A stretch of DNA of 57,589 nucleotides from Ectocarpus siliculosus (Eukaryota; Sar; Phaeophyceae; Ectocarpales; Ectocarpaceae). The stretch spans positions 299,434 to 357,022 of the forward strand of contig FN649726.1 of the NCBI GenBank assembly GCA_000310025.1. Reading direction: 5' to 3'. Made by a program: the position numbers and the translations under genes. Of the stretch, positions 1 to 9,842 are shown one piece after another. Under the pieces are notes generated by a model. The model ran no database searches. It saw only the letters and a program-made list of their open reading frames with translations, and was not told the origin of the DNA. The number at the start of each line of letters is the position of its first letter. The stretch's first letter is position 1.

Positions 1-75
1 CCCCCCCCCCCCCCCCGCCAAGATTTAACGTTTTCCCCATTACGGTCAACCTACCTGTCCCTCTTTCGCGTGCAG

Positions 76-300
76 GAAAAAGAGCTTGAGGTTGGCGAGT
101 GGCCTACGGTGTCTCTCGACGAGCCAGTCGCGCAAGCGCCCGCCCCCACGCCCATTGCTGCCCCAGCCCCCGCCCCCGCCCCGGCCTCTGTGCCCGTGGC
201 CCAAGCCCCTGCTGCTGCCGGCGGGGGAGCGGGAGCGGCGGCGGCGGCGCAAGTGCAAGCGGCGGCGAAATTCCAGAGCGTGGTCCTGACGGACAAGTGA
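76..300 (+). CDS. C-terminal exon of an unidentified protein (gene enters from the left)
   Basis: A pyrimidine-rich tract ending in a cag acceptor at 73-75 leads into an open frame that runs to a TGA at 298-300. It begins EKELEVGEWPTVSLDEP, continues as a long Pro/Ala-rich tail (repeated AP dipeptides, then a Gly/Ala block) and ends FQSVVLTDK. I do not recognise the family. The low-complexity tail is typical of a disordered C-terminus. No domain can be assigned from this exon, and the rest of the gene lies left of the window, which starts in a 16-base C-run. The exon call rests on the splice site, the clean stop and the non-random start of the peptide. Confidence 0.5.
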   Translation, partial: EKELEVGEWPTVSLDEPVAQAPAPTPIAAPAPAPAPASVPVAQAPAAAGGGAGAAAAAQVQAAAKFQSVVLTDK

Positions 301-354
301 GCTATTTTGCTTGCTTCGGTAGTGTTGGCGCTGGTGCTGGTGCAGTAGGTGCAG

Positions 355-500
355 TAGGGGCCCCTGTTAACTGCCGGTGTATGTGCCCAGAAACGTCACC
401 GGCGGCGCTATGCAAACATTGAGAAATGACTTGGAAATTCAGTGTGTGCCCGCCGAAAACTCCGGCACCATTCAACCGGCACTAAACAGGGACCTCTCTA
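355..500. mobile_element. MITE-like element, copy 1 (family A)
   Basis: The ends are imperfect inverted repeats: the left end reads GGCCCCTGTTAACTGCCGGT, and the right end, reverse-complemented, reads GTCCCTGTTTAGTGCCGGTT. The interior shares GTGCCC and CCGAAAAC words with the copies at 31908-32125 and 41894-42032. It is too short to encode a transposase, so it would be non-autonomous. Confidence 0.5.
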
Positions 501-522
501 CTGGAGTTTAAGGCACCGTCTG

Positions 523-607
523 GTGTAGGTGTTTGTTTATATTGTTAATAGTATGGGTGAAACAGTGTAGGTGTTTTGTTTATATTGTTAATAGTATGGG
601 TGAAACA
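523..607. repeat. Two-copy tandem repeat, 42/43 bp
   Basis: Two almost identical direct units, 523-564 and 565-607, differ by one extra T in a T-run. The near identity implies a recent duplication. Confidence 0.9.
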
Positions 608-1084
608 GTGTGTGGTGCTGTTGCGAGGTTCGCTCGAGCTCTGGGAGCGCATGCTAGCCGTACAGCAGTAGCAGACAGGTCGCTGGTTTCTTTGACAGTG
701 CTGAATATCTTAGTTGTCTTCTATCTTCTATCTTCCGTTTTCTGAGGCGAGGTGCATGTGCATACATGTATGGTGCGAATGGATCGCTTCGAAGGCTACT
801 TGTACACTTTGGGCGATTGACAGAGAGGAGTTTTGGCGACCCCGAACCAAACCAATACTAGTAAATGACTAGATTCGATTGAGGTAAAACAGATTTTTCC
901 CATGGAAAATATTGTTGCGGAAAATGGCGAAGAGGACCAGCATGTTGGATAGACGTGTCTCTGTTTGGAGCTGGAACTACACTGTCGGTGCTCTGTCTAG
1001 CAAGAGATGCGTGGTGAATGGCCACACGGTAACGGAAGGAGGGCAACAACGACTGGATATGCCCCCCCCCAATAACTTCCGGCT

Positions 1085-1147
1085 TTGTAGGGATGCGAAG
1101 TCAATGGTCTAACACCTACAGCATGCACGGCTATGAGTACCCCCCCC
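1085..1147 (+). repeat. Dispersed repeat R1 (poly-C-ended), + orientation
   Basis: Shares the core (TTTGTAGGGATGCGA..GTCAATGGT..CGGCATGCAC) and the end ATGAGTAC followed by a C-run with the copies at 21002 and 57226. It lies directly before the open frame starting at 1133, whose first ATG is inside the repeat. Confidence 0.75.
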
Positions 1148-2623
1148 GAAAAACCCATGTTCTTCGGAAAGAAGTCTGACCCCCCCCCCGCCTACGAAAC
1201 ATCCGTTTTCTGCAGAGAAAAGACTGATCCTTTCGGGGTGGAGAACCTGGACAGCAACAACGTGCTCGAAGCTGAGATCGAAGCTATCGCTCCGAAGGCG
1301 GCCACGGGCGACCTGGCGTCCGTCATGCGCAAGGGGGCGCTCGAGACCAAGCTGCTGGTGAGGGGAGGGGGTGGCATGCCGTGGTCGTTAGACCATTGAC
1401 CTCGGGCAAAGTTGCTGGTGGGAGCGGGGGGGGGCGGTGAACGATATACAACGCAACGCACAACAATATGCAACACTCTCTCGCTGTTTTACACCGCGGG
1501 TGTCCCGCAATTTGTCTTTCTTTCGTGGTTGTTGCTGTGTTTGACCCCCGGCTGGTCGGCCCAAGCAAGGAAAGTTTACGCCGCATGTGTGCGATTGATA
1601 AGTTTACATTGCTTTTTACTACGACTGTCCTCTGTGCGTGCGATCTCCGTAGATGCTGGTGTCCGCGGTGCAGTCTGGCGAGCTGGACCTTCCGGCCTAC
1701 TGCAACATCTTGAAGGAGAGGGTCGTCAGAGACAAGGTAAGAGAAACATCACTACTCTCGCGGCACAACCATGCGGAACGTCCGTGAAAATCAAGTGTGT
1801 GTCGTGACGCCGTTAGATATACGGCAAGAGAGGAACTTGGAAAGTGACTCCCGTAGTCATCGTCCACAGCCACCGGATCCATGCCCTGTTTTTGAAGCGA
1901 ACCAAGCTGGTTTTGAAACGAACCAAGCGAACCACCTACATCCCAGCCCCCATGCGCCACATTCTCCCTACTTGAATTCATTCGCCGCAAGAGCTGCTGC
2001 TGTTCAAACCGCCTCGGAGTAGATATTAGGAGTATCGCAGTATCTCTCCTCTCGTACGGAACCAATGAGTCTCTCGCTCCATCAACCACACTTCCCTGTC
2101 CCCGCCCCGGCGTTACATGGGATGCATGAGGCAGGCAGGGGTCTCAATATCACGGGGGTGTACTTGGTAAACATCAACCCGCCCCCGACCTCCCTCCCCT
2201 TTGACGCTAAGGCATGCAAAACAGGAGTACGGCCCCCCTGCCTCGCTCCAATTATGTTTCGGGTCGTTTTTTTCGTGCTAGTCGGTGTTTTTCACGTGCA
2301 ATATCGCATTGTATAAAAACTACCGCCGTTTTGTTTTGAGCTGATCGTCCTTCATGCATCACCCCCCCCCCCCCGCTCTTGACGCATAAGTGGCTTGCAT
2401 GGTAGCATGGCCAATACTCGAATACGGCAAATAGCCCGCCACACGTGTACGGACCGACGCCCAGCCCACACCCAACTCACGTTATTCCCGTCAGGTTTTG
2501 GCGATGTACCTGAAGGATGAAAAGCGCACCAAGGAGGCGGTGGCAGTCATGAAGCGCATACGGGCCATGGAGGAAGAACTCGCTGGTGTGCCTCAAGAGG
2601 AAGAGGAGGATGTAGAAGCGTAA
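1133..2623 (+). CDS. Small three-exon protein with PPxY and DPF motifs
   Basis: Exons 1133-1357, 1653-1736 and 2495-2623 are all phase 0 with GT-AG borders and give at most 145 residues. Near the N-terminus, DPPPAYE contains a PPxY-type WW-binding motif, and TDPFG contains DPF, an adaptor-binding motif. The rest is predicted helical and charged (EIEAIAPKAA, then QSGELDLPAYCNILKERVV, then DEKRTKEAVAVMKRIRAMEE) and ends in an acidic tail. I do not recognise the family; the motifs would fit an endosomal or trafficking accessory protein, which is inference. The first ATG (1133) lies in dispersed repeat R1. A later in-frame ATG at 1157 is a better start, or an upstream exon is missing. The long helical continuity across three splices supports the exon model. 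Confidence 0.6.
1362..1403 (-). repeat. Dispersed repeat R1, - orientation
   Basis: The reverse complement reads CGAGGTCAATGGTCTAACGA then CCACGGCATGCCACCCC, matching the R1 core. It starts four bases inside the intron after the 1357 donor. With the + copy at 1085 it brackets the first exon of the small gene as an inverted pair. Confidence 0.65.
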
Positions 2624-5273
2624 CCCCCCCACCTTCCCCTCCCTACCCCTAGAACCAAAGGTTTATTTCAGTATGGACGTACTGTAGATGACTCCCCCTG
2701 TTGGTGTTCTTCCTGATTTCAATGATATTGGGATCAGTTGTTGGTGTAGAGGAGAGAGCTTAAATAGCTGTCCCTTTCCGCGCTTGCTTCCCTGTAGCGT
2801 GCAGATCGAGAGACCTCGGATTGCAGCCTCTTCCTGCCTGGTTTTGTTTTTGTTCGTTGTACGCTTTTGAACCAAACCCGTCCCATCCCTGGTGCGAGTT
2901 GACCACTTGACGAGCCTTGACACCATTGTTTCGTCAAAGCCGGGGTATAATAGTTACCGTCGATACGTATCTTTGGCAGCGTTGGAGACATGTATCTTCT
3001 TGTCGAGAGCTTTCCAGAATTCGCTTGTTCCGGCCGTGTAACCGTAGTCGTAGTCGTTCCTGTAATGCCGTACGGAATTATGAAACCGTCGAATTTCTTT
3101 TCAGCAAGGCGGGTGTGTGGCATCACGCACGATGCACACCCTTCCCTGTGTTGTTTAAGTTCCGATGGCGTTGATCTGTTGCACTCCTACTCCTTTCAAG
3201 TTGATCTTGCTTTGTTTTCTGTGGGATCGTCGGGAGGGAGGGAGCCCGGATTTTAGTTCTGCGTTTTTGTCGAGCCACTCCCGTGTTCGACCAGCGGGCG
3301 GTAGAAAGTGTTGGCTGGGGGAACCAGTTGTGCATGGCTTTCTCCATCGGAGTGAGCCATCCTCACGAGACCCCTTCCTTTGCATTTTTCTAACACCAAA
3401 GCGATGTATAGTATTAGTCTAAACTAGGCCAGGAGTTGGGTGTAATTGGTCAGAGGACATCGGTGCCCCTCACCAAAGCCGAATGCTTTAACTAGGCAAC
3501 GAGACTTGCCCATAGAAATCAAGCATATTTACTTCGTACTAATTTTTTTGGAACCCGCGTGGGTCCTGCAAGGGCGATCCACCAATGATGTAATGATCTG
3601 ATGCGAGCGTGAAAAGCTGTTCCCCTCTGCTGTACAATATGTGGATGCGTTCCACGAGGACGAGGCGAGGGGGGTCGGGTTGAAGACCCCTGTTGGCAAG
3701 ATAATGCCGACGACGAACCAGAAGCGGGCCATCATTCTTGCGTTGTCGGTTGTCTCGTTATTGCTGTACTCGCTACATGGAGATAATGAGCTGTGTTTTG
3801 ATTGGGTCTTGACTTGTTGTAGAAAACCAAACAGCGTTTCGTGTTGGCAAGGTGGCGCGTGTTTTGTACTGGGGCGGCACGTTTTTCGTGCGCGACATGA
3901 AAAAAAAAACAGTATTGTACCAAAAACAGAAACACCCAGCTGTCGGTCTCACGGGGATGGGCTTTCCTTCCGAATTGTTCACCTTTTTTTGCCCTGTGCG
4001 TGGGCTCGGAAATTCCTGCGCGGCGACTTACGAGAAGGAGAGGCACCACGCGACGCACGAACACGATTGCATGAGGCTCCAAGCCGCAGCAATCTGTGTG
4101 TTTTTTTTTATTATTTGCATCGACCGCGCTATTCGGCTGACCAATGAAAAGACGTCAGTCTTCGTGCGGTTGAGAACACGAAACACTTTTAAAGGCCATT
4201 ATCTGGGACCCCGTGAGGGGGCGGCATGGGGGAGATTAATCTATTCTCCGGATCAAAGATAGAAAAGTGTGTGTGAGAGAGAGATAGAGAGAGGTGCTTC
4301 TCTACGTGGCAAACAGCACACCGAAAAGGGGACCCCCCACCTTCCTCCAAAGTCGCAATCCAGTAAGCATGTAGTAATAGTGTTTTTTCGTTTCACCCTT
4401 GCGTCATTCACTTGGCATGGTCTGCAAGGTGTGCCACACGTCGTGTCGGATTGGGATGAGATTGGAGTCCTACAAACAGCCACACAGCCTTACGGATAAA
4501 AAACACGGCTTTCTACACCAATAACAACAACGAAACAAACAAAATTGTCCACTGCACCAGGGAGGTTGAGGCCACTGATGGTGTCATCAACACTGCAACT
4601 GGAAACGACAATCATGAGCGCGTAAACTATACACCAAGTACTACCGAACACCCAGATCCACTACAACTCTAATTGCCCCCCATACTCGCTGCTTGCGATC
4701 ACAATCCACATCAACCTCGACACGCCAACACCGCGCTTGCGTCGAAACTTTGTTTCCTTCTACACAAACCTGCCGCCTGCTGTTGATCGTGGCACAATCC
4801 TGAGGCGTATGAAAGCCACGGCGCCCCCCCCCCAAAAAAAAAAAAAAAAAACATCAGACAAACCGTAACGACGGTGTTCGTCTTCGATTCACGGTTTTGC
4901 ATGTTTCTCAGGCCAACTGTTCTTTCCGCACCTATGCCTGCACACACACCCGACGCCGTCACGCAAGATCTAGCAAGGCGATTGCTTTCTTGTGCAACAG
5001 CAAACATGAGGAGGCTGTCCAGAAGCAGCTCGTCATCCGTGGGATTGAACCCAGCTTTACGCTAAAAAATCGTAGCCGACCGTATGCCTTGATCTTGCCA
5101 ACGGTGACAAAAAATCTCCGAACGATCCGATCCGGCTCGAAAGCGTTGCCGACCCCGACGTGACCCGCTACATTGTTCTTGCTCGTCTACGCTGCTGCCT
5201 TCTTTCTTCGGAACGGGCAGAGAAATTCGCGGAACGTTCCAGACCGAAAGGGGCACAGACTCCGAAATTATGG
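2624..5273. other. Intergenic, nothing recognisable
   Basis: AT-richer than the genes on either side. It holds short GA microsatellite (4269-4300) and mixed C-run/A-run tracts (4826-4851). The six-frame peptides carry no conserved motif or plausible splice pattern. It probably contains the 3' UTR of the small gene and the downstream region of the START gene. Confidence 0.5.
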
Positions 5274-7562
5274 CTACCCCGCCACCTTCTGTTTCTTGGC
5301 CGCCGCCGCTTCCTCCTTCGGAACGGGCGCCGAGTTCGCGGAACGTTCCAGGGCGACGAGCAGGTTCACCGGCGCCTTGGCGCATAGCTTGTTGACTATC
5401 TTGGCCCCGATCCTCGAGTCCGCTATGCCGCCGGGGTTGATGTGGGTCACCGAGATGAAGTCGGTCTTGCTGGGGTCCTCGCGGTTGGGCCGCATGATGT
5501 TGGTCGCTATGAGGATCTCGGCTCGAACGTACTTCTTCCCGCGCCTGTAAATGTTTTCGGTGACGTCATTGTTGCTGTGATGTATCGTCGCGAAATAACG
5601 CATGCATGTGCATATGGCTATTTGCGAAGAAGCTGTAGGGTTCACGGCGAAGAAAGCGCCACTACCTCAGCATGGGTGGCATAGAAACCTCTACGCTTCA
5701 TTGTCCGAAATATGGTTGTTGACTCTCGCAAAAAGAAAGAAAAAGGCGCACCAGCACAACATGCACGTCTACCCCGCTGCCTGCCAGCCAGCCAGATGCA
5801 AAACTGACGCTTCTGCTTGAAGGCCAAATAACGCCCCCCCGCGCCGCGCGTAGCCAGAGGTCGTCCGCTACAAAACCGCCTCCTTTCTCATCCTTCTGAC
5901 CACGCCCCCGGATTGACGTGTGCGTTGTCGACGTACGGCAAAAATACATTTTCCATTGGCCCACCTTGCCGCCGGGTGCTCGACGGGCCTGTTGAGCACC
6001 ATCATCGTTCCGTCTTCCAGGGTGCGGTAGTGGACAGCGGTCACGAAGTCCCTGGCCTTAAACGGCCGGTACCTGGGCGTGCAGGCCCACGACACCTTGG
6101 TGTCGTCCGACAGCCTCTCGAGGTCTCGCACTTCCTTGCAGTTATCGTTGTACTCCTGTCCCCGCCGGGCGTCGTCGTATCAAAATCCAGACGAGCAACA
6201 ATAGACGGAGCGAGGGAGAGAGGAGGCCCACAAAACAGAGAGAGATGTGGCAGCGGCGCAGAAAGATGAGCGCGATTGGCACAAGTCTAGCAGCAACGCG
6301 TAACGCCAGTCAGGAAACACGAGCACAAAAAAAGAGACAGCAGGACGATGTACGCCATCGATGGCAACATGGCAACGCGCGCGTGAATACACGTAAGGGT
6401 AACGCTTCCCCCCCCCCCCCCCGTGCTCCGACACCACGGCACCCCCTACTCACGTGCACGCGCTCGTTGTCGAGGAAGAGCTTGTACAGATCGCTGGCTC
6501 GAGCGTCGAGCGTCCCCATGGCCTTGACACAAGCAAACTTGGCGGCTGCTCCTTCGTCGACGATCCCTCTGCTGGAAGAGGAGGAGGATGATGGCGCCTG
6601 CGCAGGGAAACGGGGGGAGGCGTACTCTCATGTTTTGCGTACCCTAGCGGTTAGACGATTGACCACGCGTCCTCGAGGGGACGGAACGTTGTTTCCACAG
6701 GACCGATCACCGACGGCCAATCGTCTCTTCCTACTTTGCCAAAGCTGGCTCAAAATTGTTTCCCCTAACCATCTATCCTATCGACATCACTACTCACCTT
6801 TTCAACCCATTTCCTATGCCCCAGTACAGGGAAACGGGGGGAAGGGTGTATATGCAAGTGTGATGGGGGGAGGGGGGGGGCGGCGTACTTACGTTTTGCA
6901 TGTCTTGGTTGCTAGACCATTGACCACGAGATGATGGAGCATTGAGGGGGGGGAGGTACCAATGACAAGCACGCAGGCGTAAAGTTATCTACCGTTCATG
7001 CCTTTCGTCCACAACCTACAATACCCCAAGAATGCAACAGCGAACTTTAAATAAGGGGCCCCGGGAGTAAGGTGTGTGGGGGGGTGCCCATGGAAAAACA
7101 TTTGATACGTTTTACTTTCGACATTATTGTATGCCGTTCGACAAAAAAAATACTGCTGCGTGTTTCATCGCCATGGTTGTTCGAAGAGTAAGCTCCACCG
7201 ACAGATAACTCACAACAATCTCACCGAACCGGCGGATTCATCACGTTGCCGGATATATTGCAACACAAATAATGCTTCTATCTACATCCATGCCTTGGGA
7301 GGGCGGTGTACTCATACAATCGTGCAAGCCGCAGTCGCTAGACCATTGACCTCGCATCCCTACATGCCTTGGGAGGGGGTGGGACGAACTTCCGGACGAC
7401 GACGACGCCGGACTTTTCGGTGACACGTTCCCACCCGTCGGACTCGATGACGGCCAACACCGCCTCCACGCTCGCATCGTTCTCTGCCTGGAGCTGGGAG
7501 GCCAGGGGAGGGATGCGGGCATCGTTGATTGCGGGTGTTGTTGCTGCTTTCGGTGCCCTCTA
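5274..7562 (-). CDS. START-domain lipid-binding protein (5' end unresolved)
   Basis: Four - strand exons join in phase: about 7562 to 7390, 6568-6454, 6155-5965 and 5544-5274 (stop). The joined protein reads AENDASVEAVLAVIESDGW, then KFACVKAMGTLDARASDLY, EYNDNCKEVRDLERLSDDTK, RPFKARDFVTAVHYR, NRPVEHP, and after the last splice YVRAEILIATNIMRPN and THINPGGIADSRIGAKIVN. This order, with a PFKxRDF box, a SVEHP-like box and a final H-x-NPGG box before a C-terminal helix, is the START (StAR-related lipid transfer) fold, which binds a sterol, phospholipid or ceramide in a hydrophobic cavity. It ends in an Ala/Lys-rich tail. The donor at 7389 (AA|gttcgt) is weak, but the phase agrees. The first exon or exons are unknown; the GC-rich stretch 7893-8531 is a candidate. 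Introns contain R1 repeats. Ligand cannot be told from sequence. Confidence 0.85.
6611..6677 (-). repeat. Dispersed repeat R1 in a START-gene intron
   Basis: On the gene's sense strand it reads GTGGTCAATCGTCTAACCGC ... GAGAGTACGCC and a short C-run, ending about 43 bases before the acceptor of exon 6568-6454. A related copy with the same CAGGGAAACGGGGGG flank starts near 6827, so the pair looks like a local duplication. Confidence 0.7.
6864..6930 (-). repeat. Dispersed repeat R1, second copy in the same intron
   Basis: G-run, then CGGCGTACTTACGTTTTGCA and CTAGACCATTGACCACGAG. This is the same core as the copy at 6611, in the same orientation. Confidence 0.7.
7297..7358 (-). repeat. Dispersed repeat R1, third copy in the same intron
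   Basis: Contains GTGTACTCATACAATCGTGC and CGCTAGACCATTGACCTCGC after a G-rich start. A CATGCCTTGGGAGGG flank occurs on both sides (about 7289 and 7364), like a short target or local duplication. Confidence 0.65.
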
Positions 7563-9842
7563 CCGTTGTCTCGGATCACCAAACCAGCACAGAGCAAACC
7601 CACCGCAGCTCGTGCCGCGGCTTATTGTGTAGCGTCGTGACCCGGAAATGTTGGTACCAAGCGTGTGGATAAGGTGATATAGATCGCAAAATCAATTGTC
7701 TGTGAGTTCTGATCTACACTATGTCACCAAGTCTCAGCCTGATGCGCCCAAAAAACAAAGGCGGCAAAATTAATTTCACCGTGGGGTCGTAAGCCATCAT
7801 GTACAGTACGTAGTACGAAACCAAACTTTGCCAAGTGCCGTTGTGGCGATGCTGACAAACGAACGGAGGGGACGTTTCGGGGTACGTACTGCCACCCAGG
7901 CTAGTTGTTTGGCAAGCTTTCCCCGCCTACAGCTACAACACGATGTGCGCACTTGCGACAACAATTCCCACACGCACACCGGCTTGAAACGCACCGCCAA
8001 CATTTCCGCGCTGATAACCTCCCCTTCTTCCTCCTTGACCCACTGCTTTCGCGCGCCGAAATTCCCGAAAGCCAAGGATTCCCTGCCCCTCCGGCCGAAC
8101 CCTTGCCTCCTCCTCGGCACCCCTGCGTCATGTTTCTGCCTCCCTTCCACCTCGGCTACCAGCAGCCGCCGCGCGCGAGCTCTGAGCCCGTCGCCAACCC
8201 CCGCCAGCTTGGCGAAAGGGCTTCTTCTCTCCGTGGCCTCTCCGCCCATTATCCCTGGCTGCTGCGGATCCCCCCTCCCCGTCCCCCGCCTCCTTCGTTG
8301 AAACCGTTGTTGTTGTGATCGCCTCAGCGGCTCCTCCTCCTCCCCCTCTTCTTCTTGCTGCCGCGGTTGTGGTGAAGAGGTGTGCAGCGCATGCTGTCGG
8401 GCAACCTTCTCCTTCCCGACGGCGTGCTGAGTGTTCTCCTCCAGGAGGCCGCCGCCGCTGCTGGTGCTGGTGCTTTGAGAGGGGCAATGGGGGTTCCAAG
8501 GATGAAAGGCTTTTTGGTTCCAGGAAGACACGAAGGGTTTTGCCGCATCAGGATATATACTGTGCGGCGTCGCACTACGTTAGGGCCCAGGGGTGAAGAA
8601 TGAGCACTGCGGCGCAAGTGGTGGAGACTCAACTCGAGAACGGCGCCGCGTGTCAACCAAACCCGAACCCAACCCTTAACCTTTGACACGAAGGTGCCAA
8701 CGTTAACCTTAACACGAAGGAGGGTTGGGCATGTCACATGACAATAATCAACATGACAGTAGCCAACAGGACACATGGCAACGACCAACGCCAACACGAG
8801 CCAGCGTTTGGTGGTGGAAACAGCCAGCGAAAGTGCGTGGGGGAACCACATCGTGCAAGCAGTAATTTTTAGGCAAAGAATAAAGCTTCACACTTTACTA
8901 GTCTCGCGGTTGCCAGGAACTCTGCAGAGGAAGTTTTCTGTGAAATGCCGAACCGGAGCTCTTCCGTCAGAGGAAAACGGCACGGTACTCTCATAGATAA
9001 AACTCTTTGTTTTGTTTTTCAAACAACGAAAAAGAAGCGACGGTTTTTGACGAAGAAAATACCTTCAAGCGAGGAGTACTCCAATCCGAGGATCGATGTG
9101 ACGTCATTGAGGTTGTCGGAAAAAATCACGCCGACAACGTTATTTGGATACACGTTGCTGGATACATGACCGCTTTGCATTTAATCGAACGGGCGACTAC
9201 TGTGTAGCGTGAGTTCTCCGACACTGCTGCCACAGGCACAATTTCGGTACCGACCCTGCCATGGGTACACAAGAGACTCTTGGAACAAACGGTCTATTTT
9301 GCACCTGTTGTCACTGCTAGTTCGTACGGCTTCAAGTCAAGATCCACATCCCGGCAACACCTGTACGTACACCTTCATCTTGCGACGGACCAAGAAAAAC
9401 ACGAGCAGCTCGGAAGACCTTGTATTGGAACCAGTAGCGGCATGTGGTCGAAGCACTACAGCAGTGTAGTCAACAACAGCAGTCTTGCATCGCAAGTACA
9501 TATAAGTACGTTGCTGTGTGAGTTGGCGCGCACCTGACTTGACTTGTGGGTTGTACATGTAGGAGAGCTGGAGCTACGGGGCCACCACCGCTTCTCCCGG
9601 CCGTGACAGAGGCCAAAAGAGCCGCCGCAAGCACAGGCAGAAGCGCCACGTGTTGCTGTAGCGGGGCCATGGCGGCGAGCAATGTGTGAGATGGTTGCAC
9701 GGAGCAACACTGACCGTTCCAACAAGCGAGGTCCAAGTCGGATCGGGAGGCCCGTGTTTGCGATAAACGGCCGAAAGGGGGGGAGTAGCAAACTCGCTGC
9801 TGTGACAGCAGTGACTGCTGTGACTGCCGCACACATGCTTTC
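7563..9842. other. Gap between the START and GT41 genes
   Basis: The stretch 7893-8531 is GC-rich, and on the - strand it is open for 244 codons with a charged composition (GGGLLEENTQHAVGKEKVAR, an EEEGEEEE block, Arg-rich segments). It could be an upstream START exon, but it has no domain and no ATG at its far end, and the + strand is also open. The stretch 8640-8760 holds short imperfect AACCTTAACACGAAGG-type direct repeats. I see no gene in 8770-9842, which probably contains the promoter and 5' UTR of the GT41 gene. Confidence 0.4.

Larger units (their letters stand above)
301..1132. other. Intergenic, repeat-bearing
   Basis: No convincing coding sequence. It holds a MITE-like element (355-500), a 42/43-bp tandem duplication (523-607) and a poly-C-ended dispersed repeat (1085-1147). 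The open frames here have no splice signals or recognisable protein content. Confidence 0.5.

Noticed and set aside
4990-5075. tRNA-like GGGTTCAATCCC on the - strand
   Set aside because: The T-arm stem does not pair correctly, and no acceptor, D or anticodon arms can be drawn at the right spacing.
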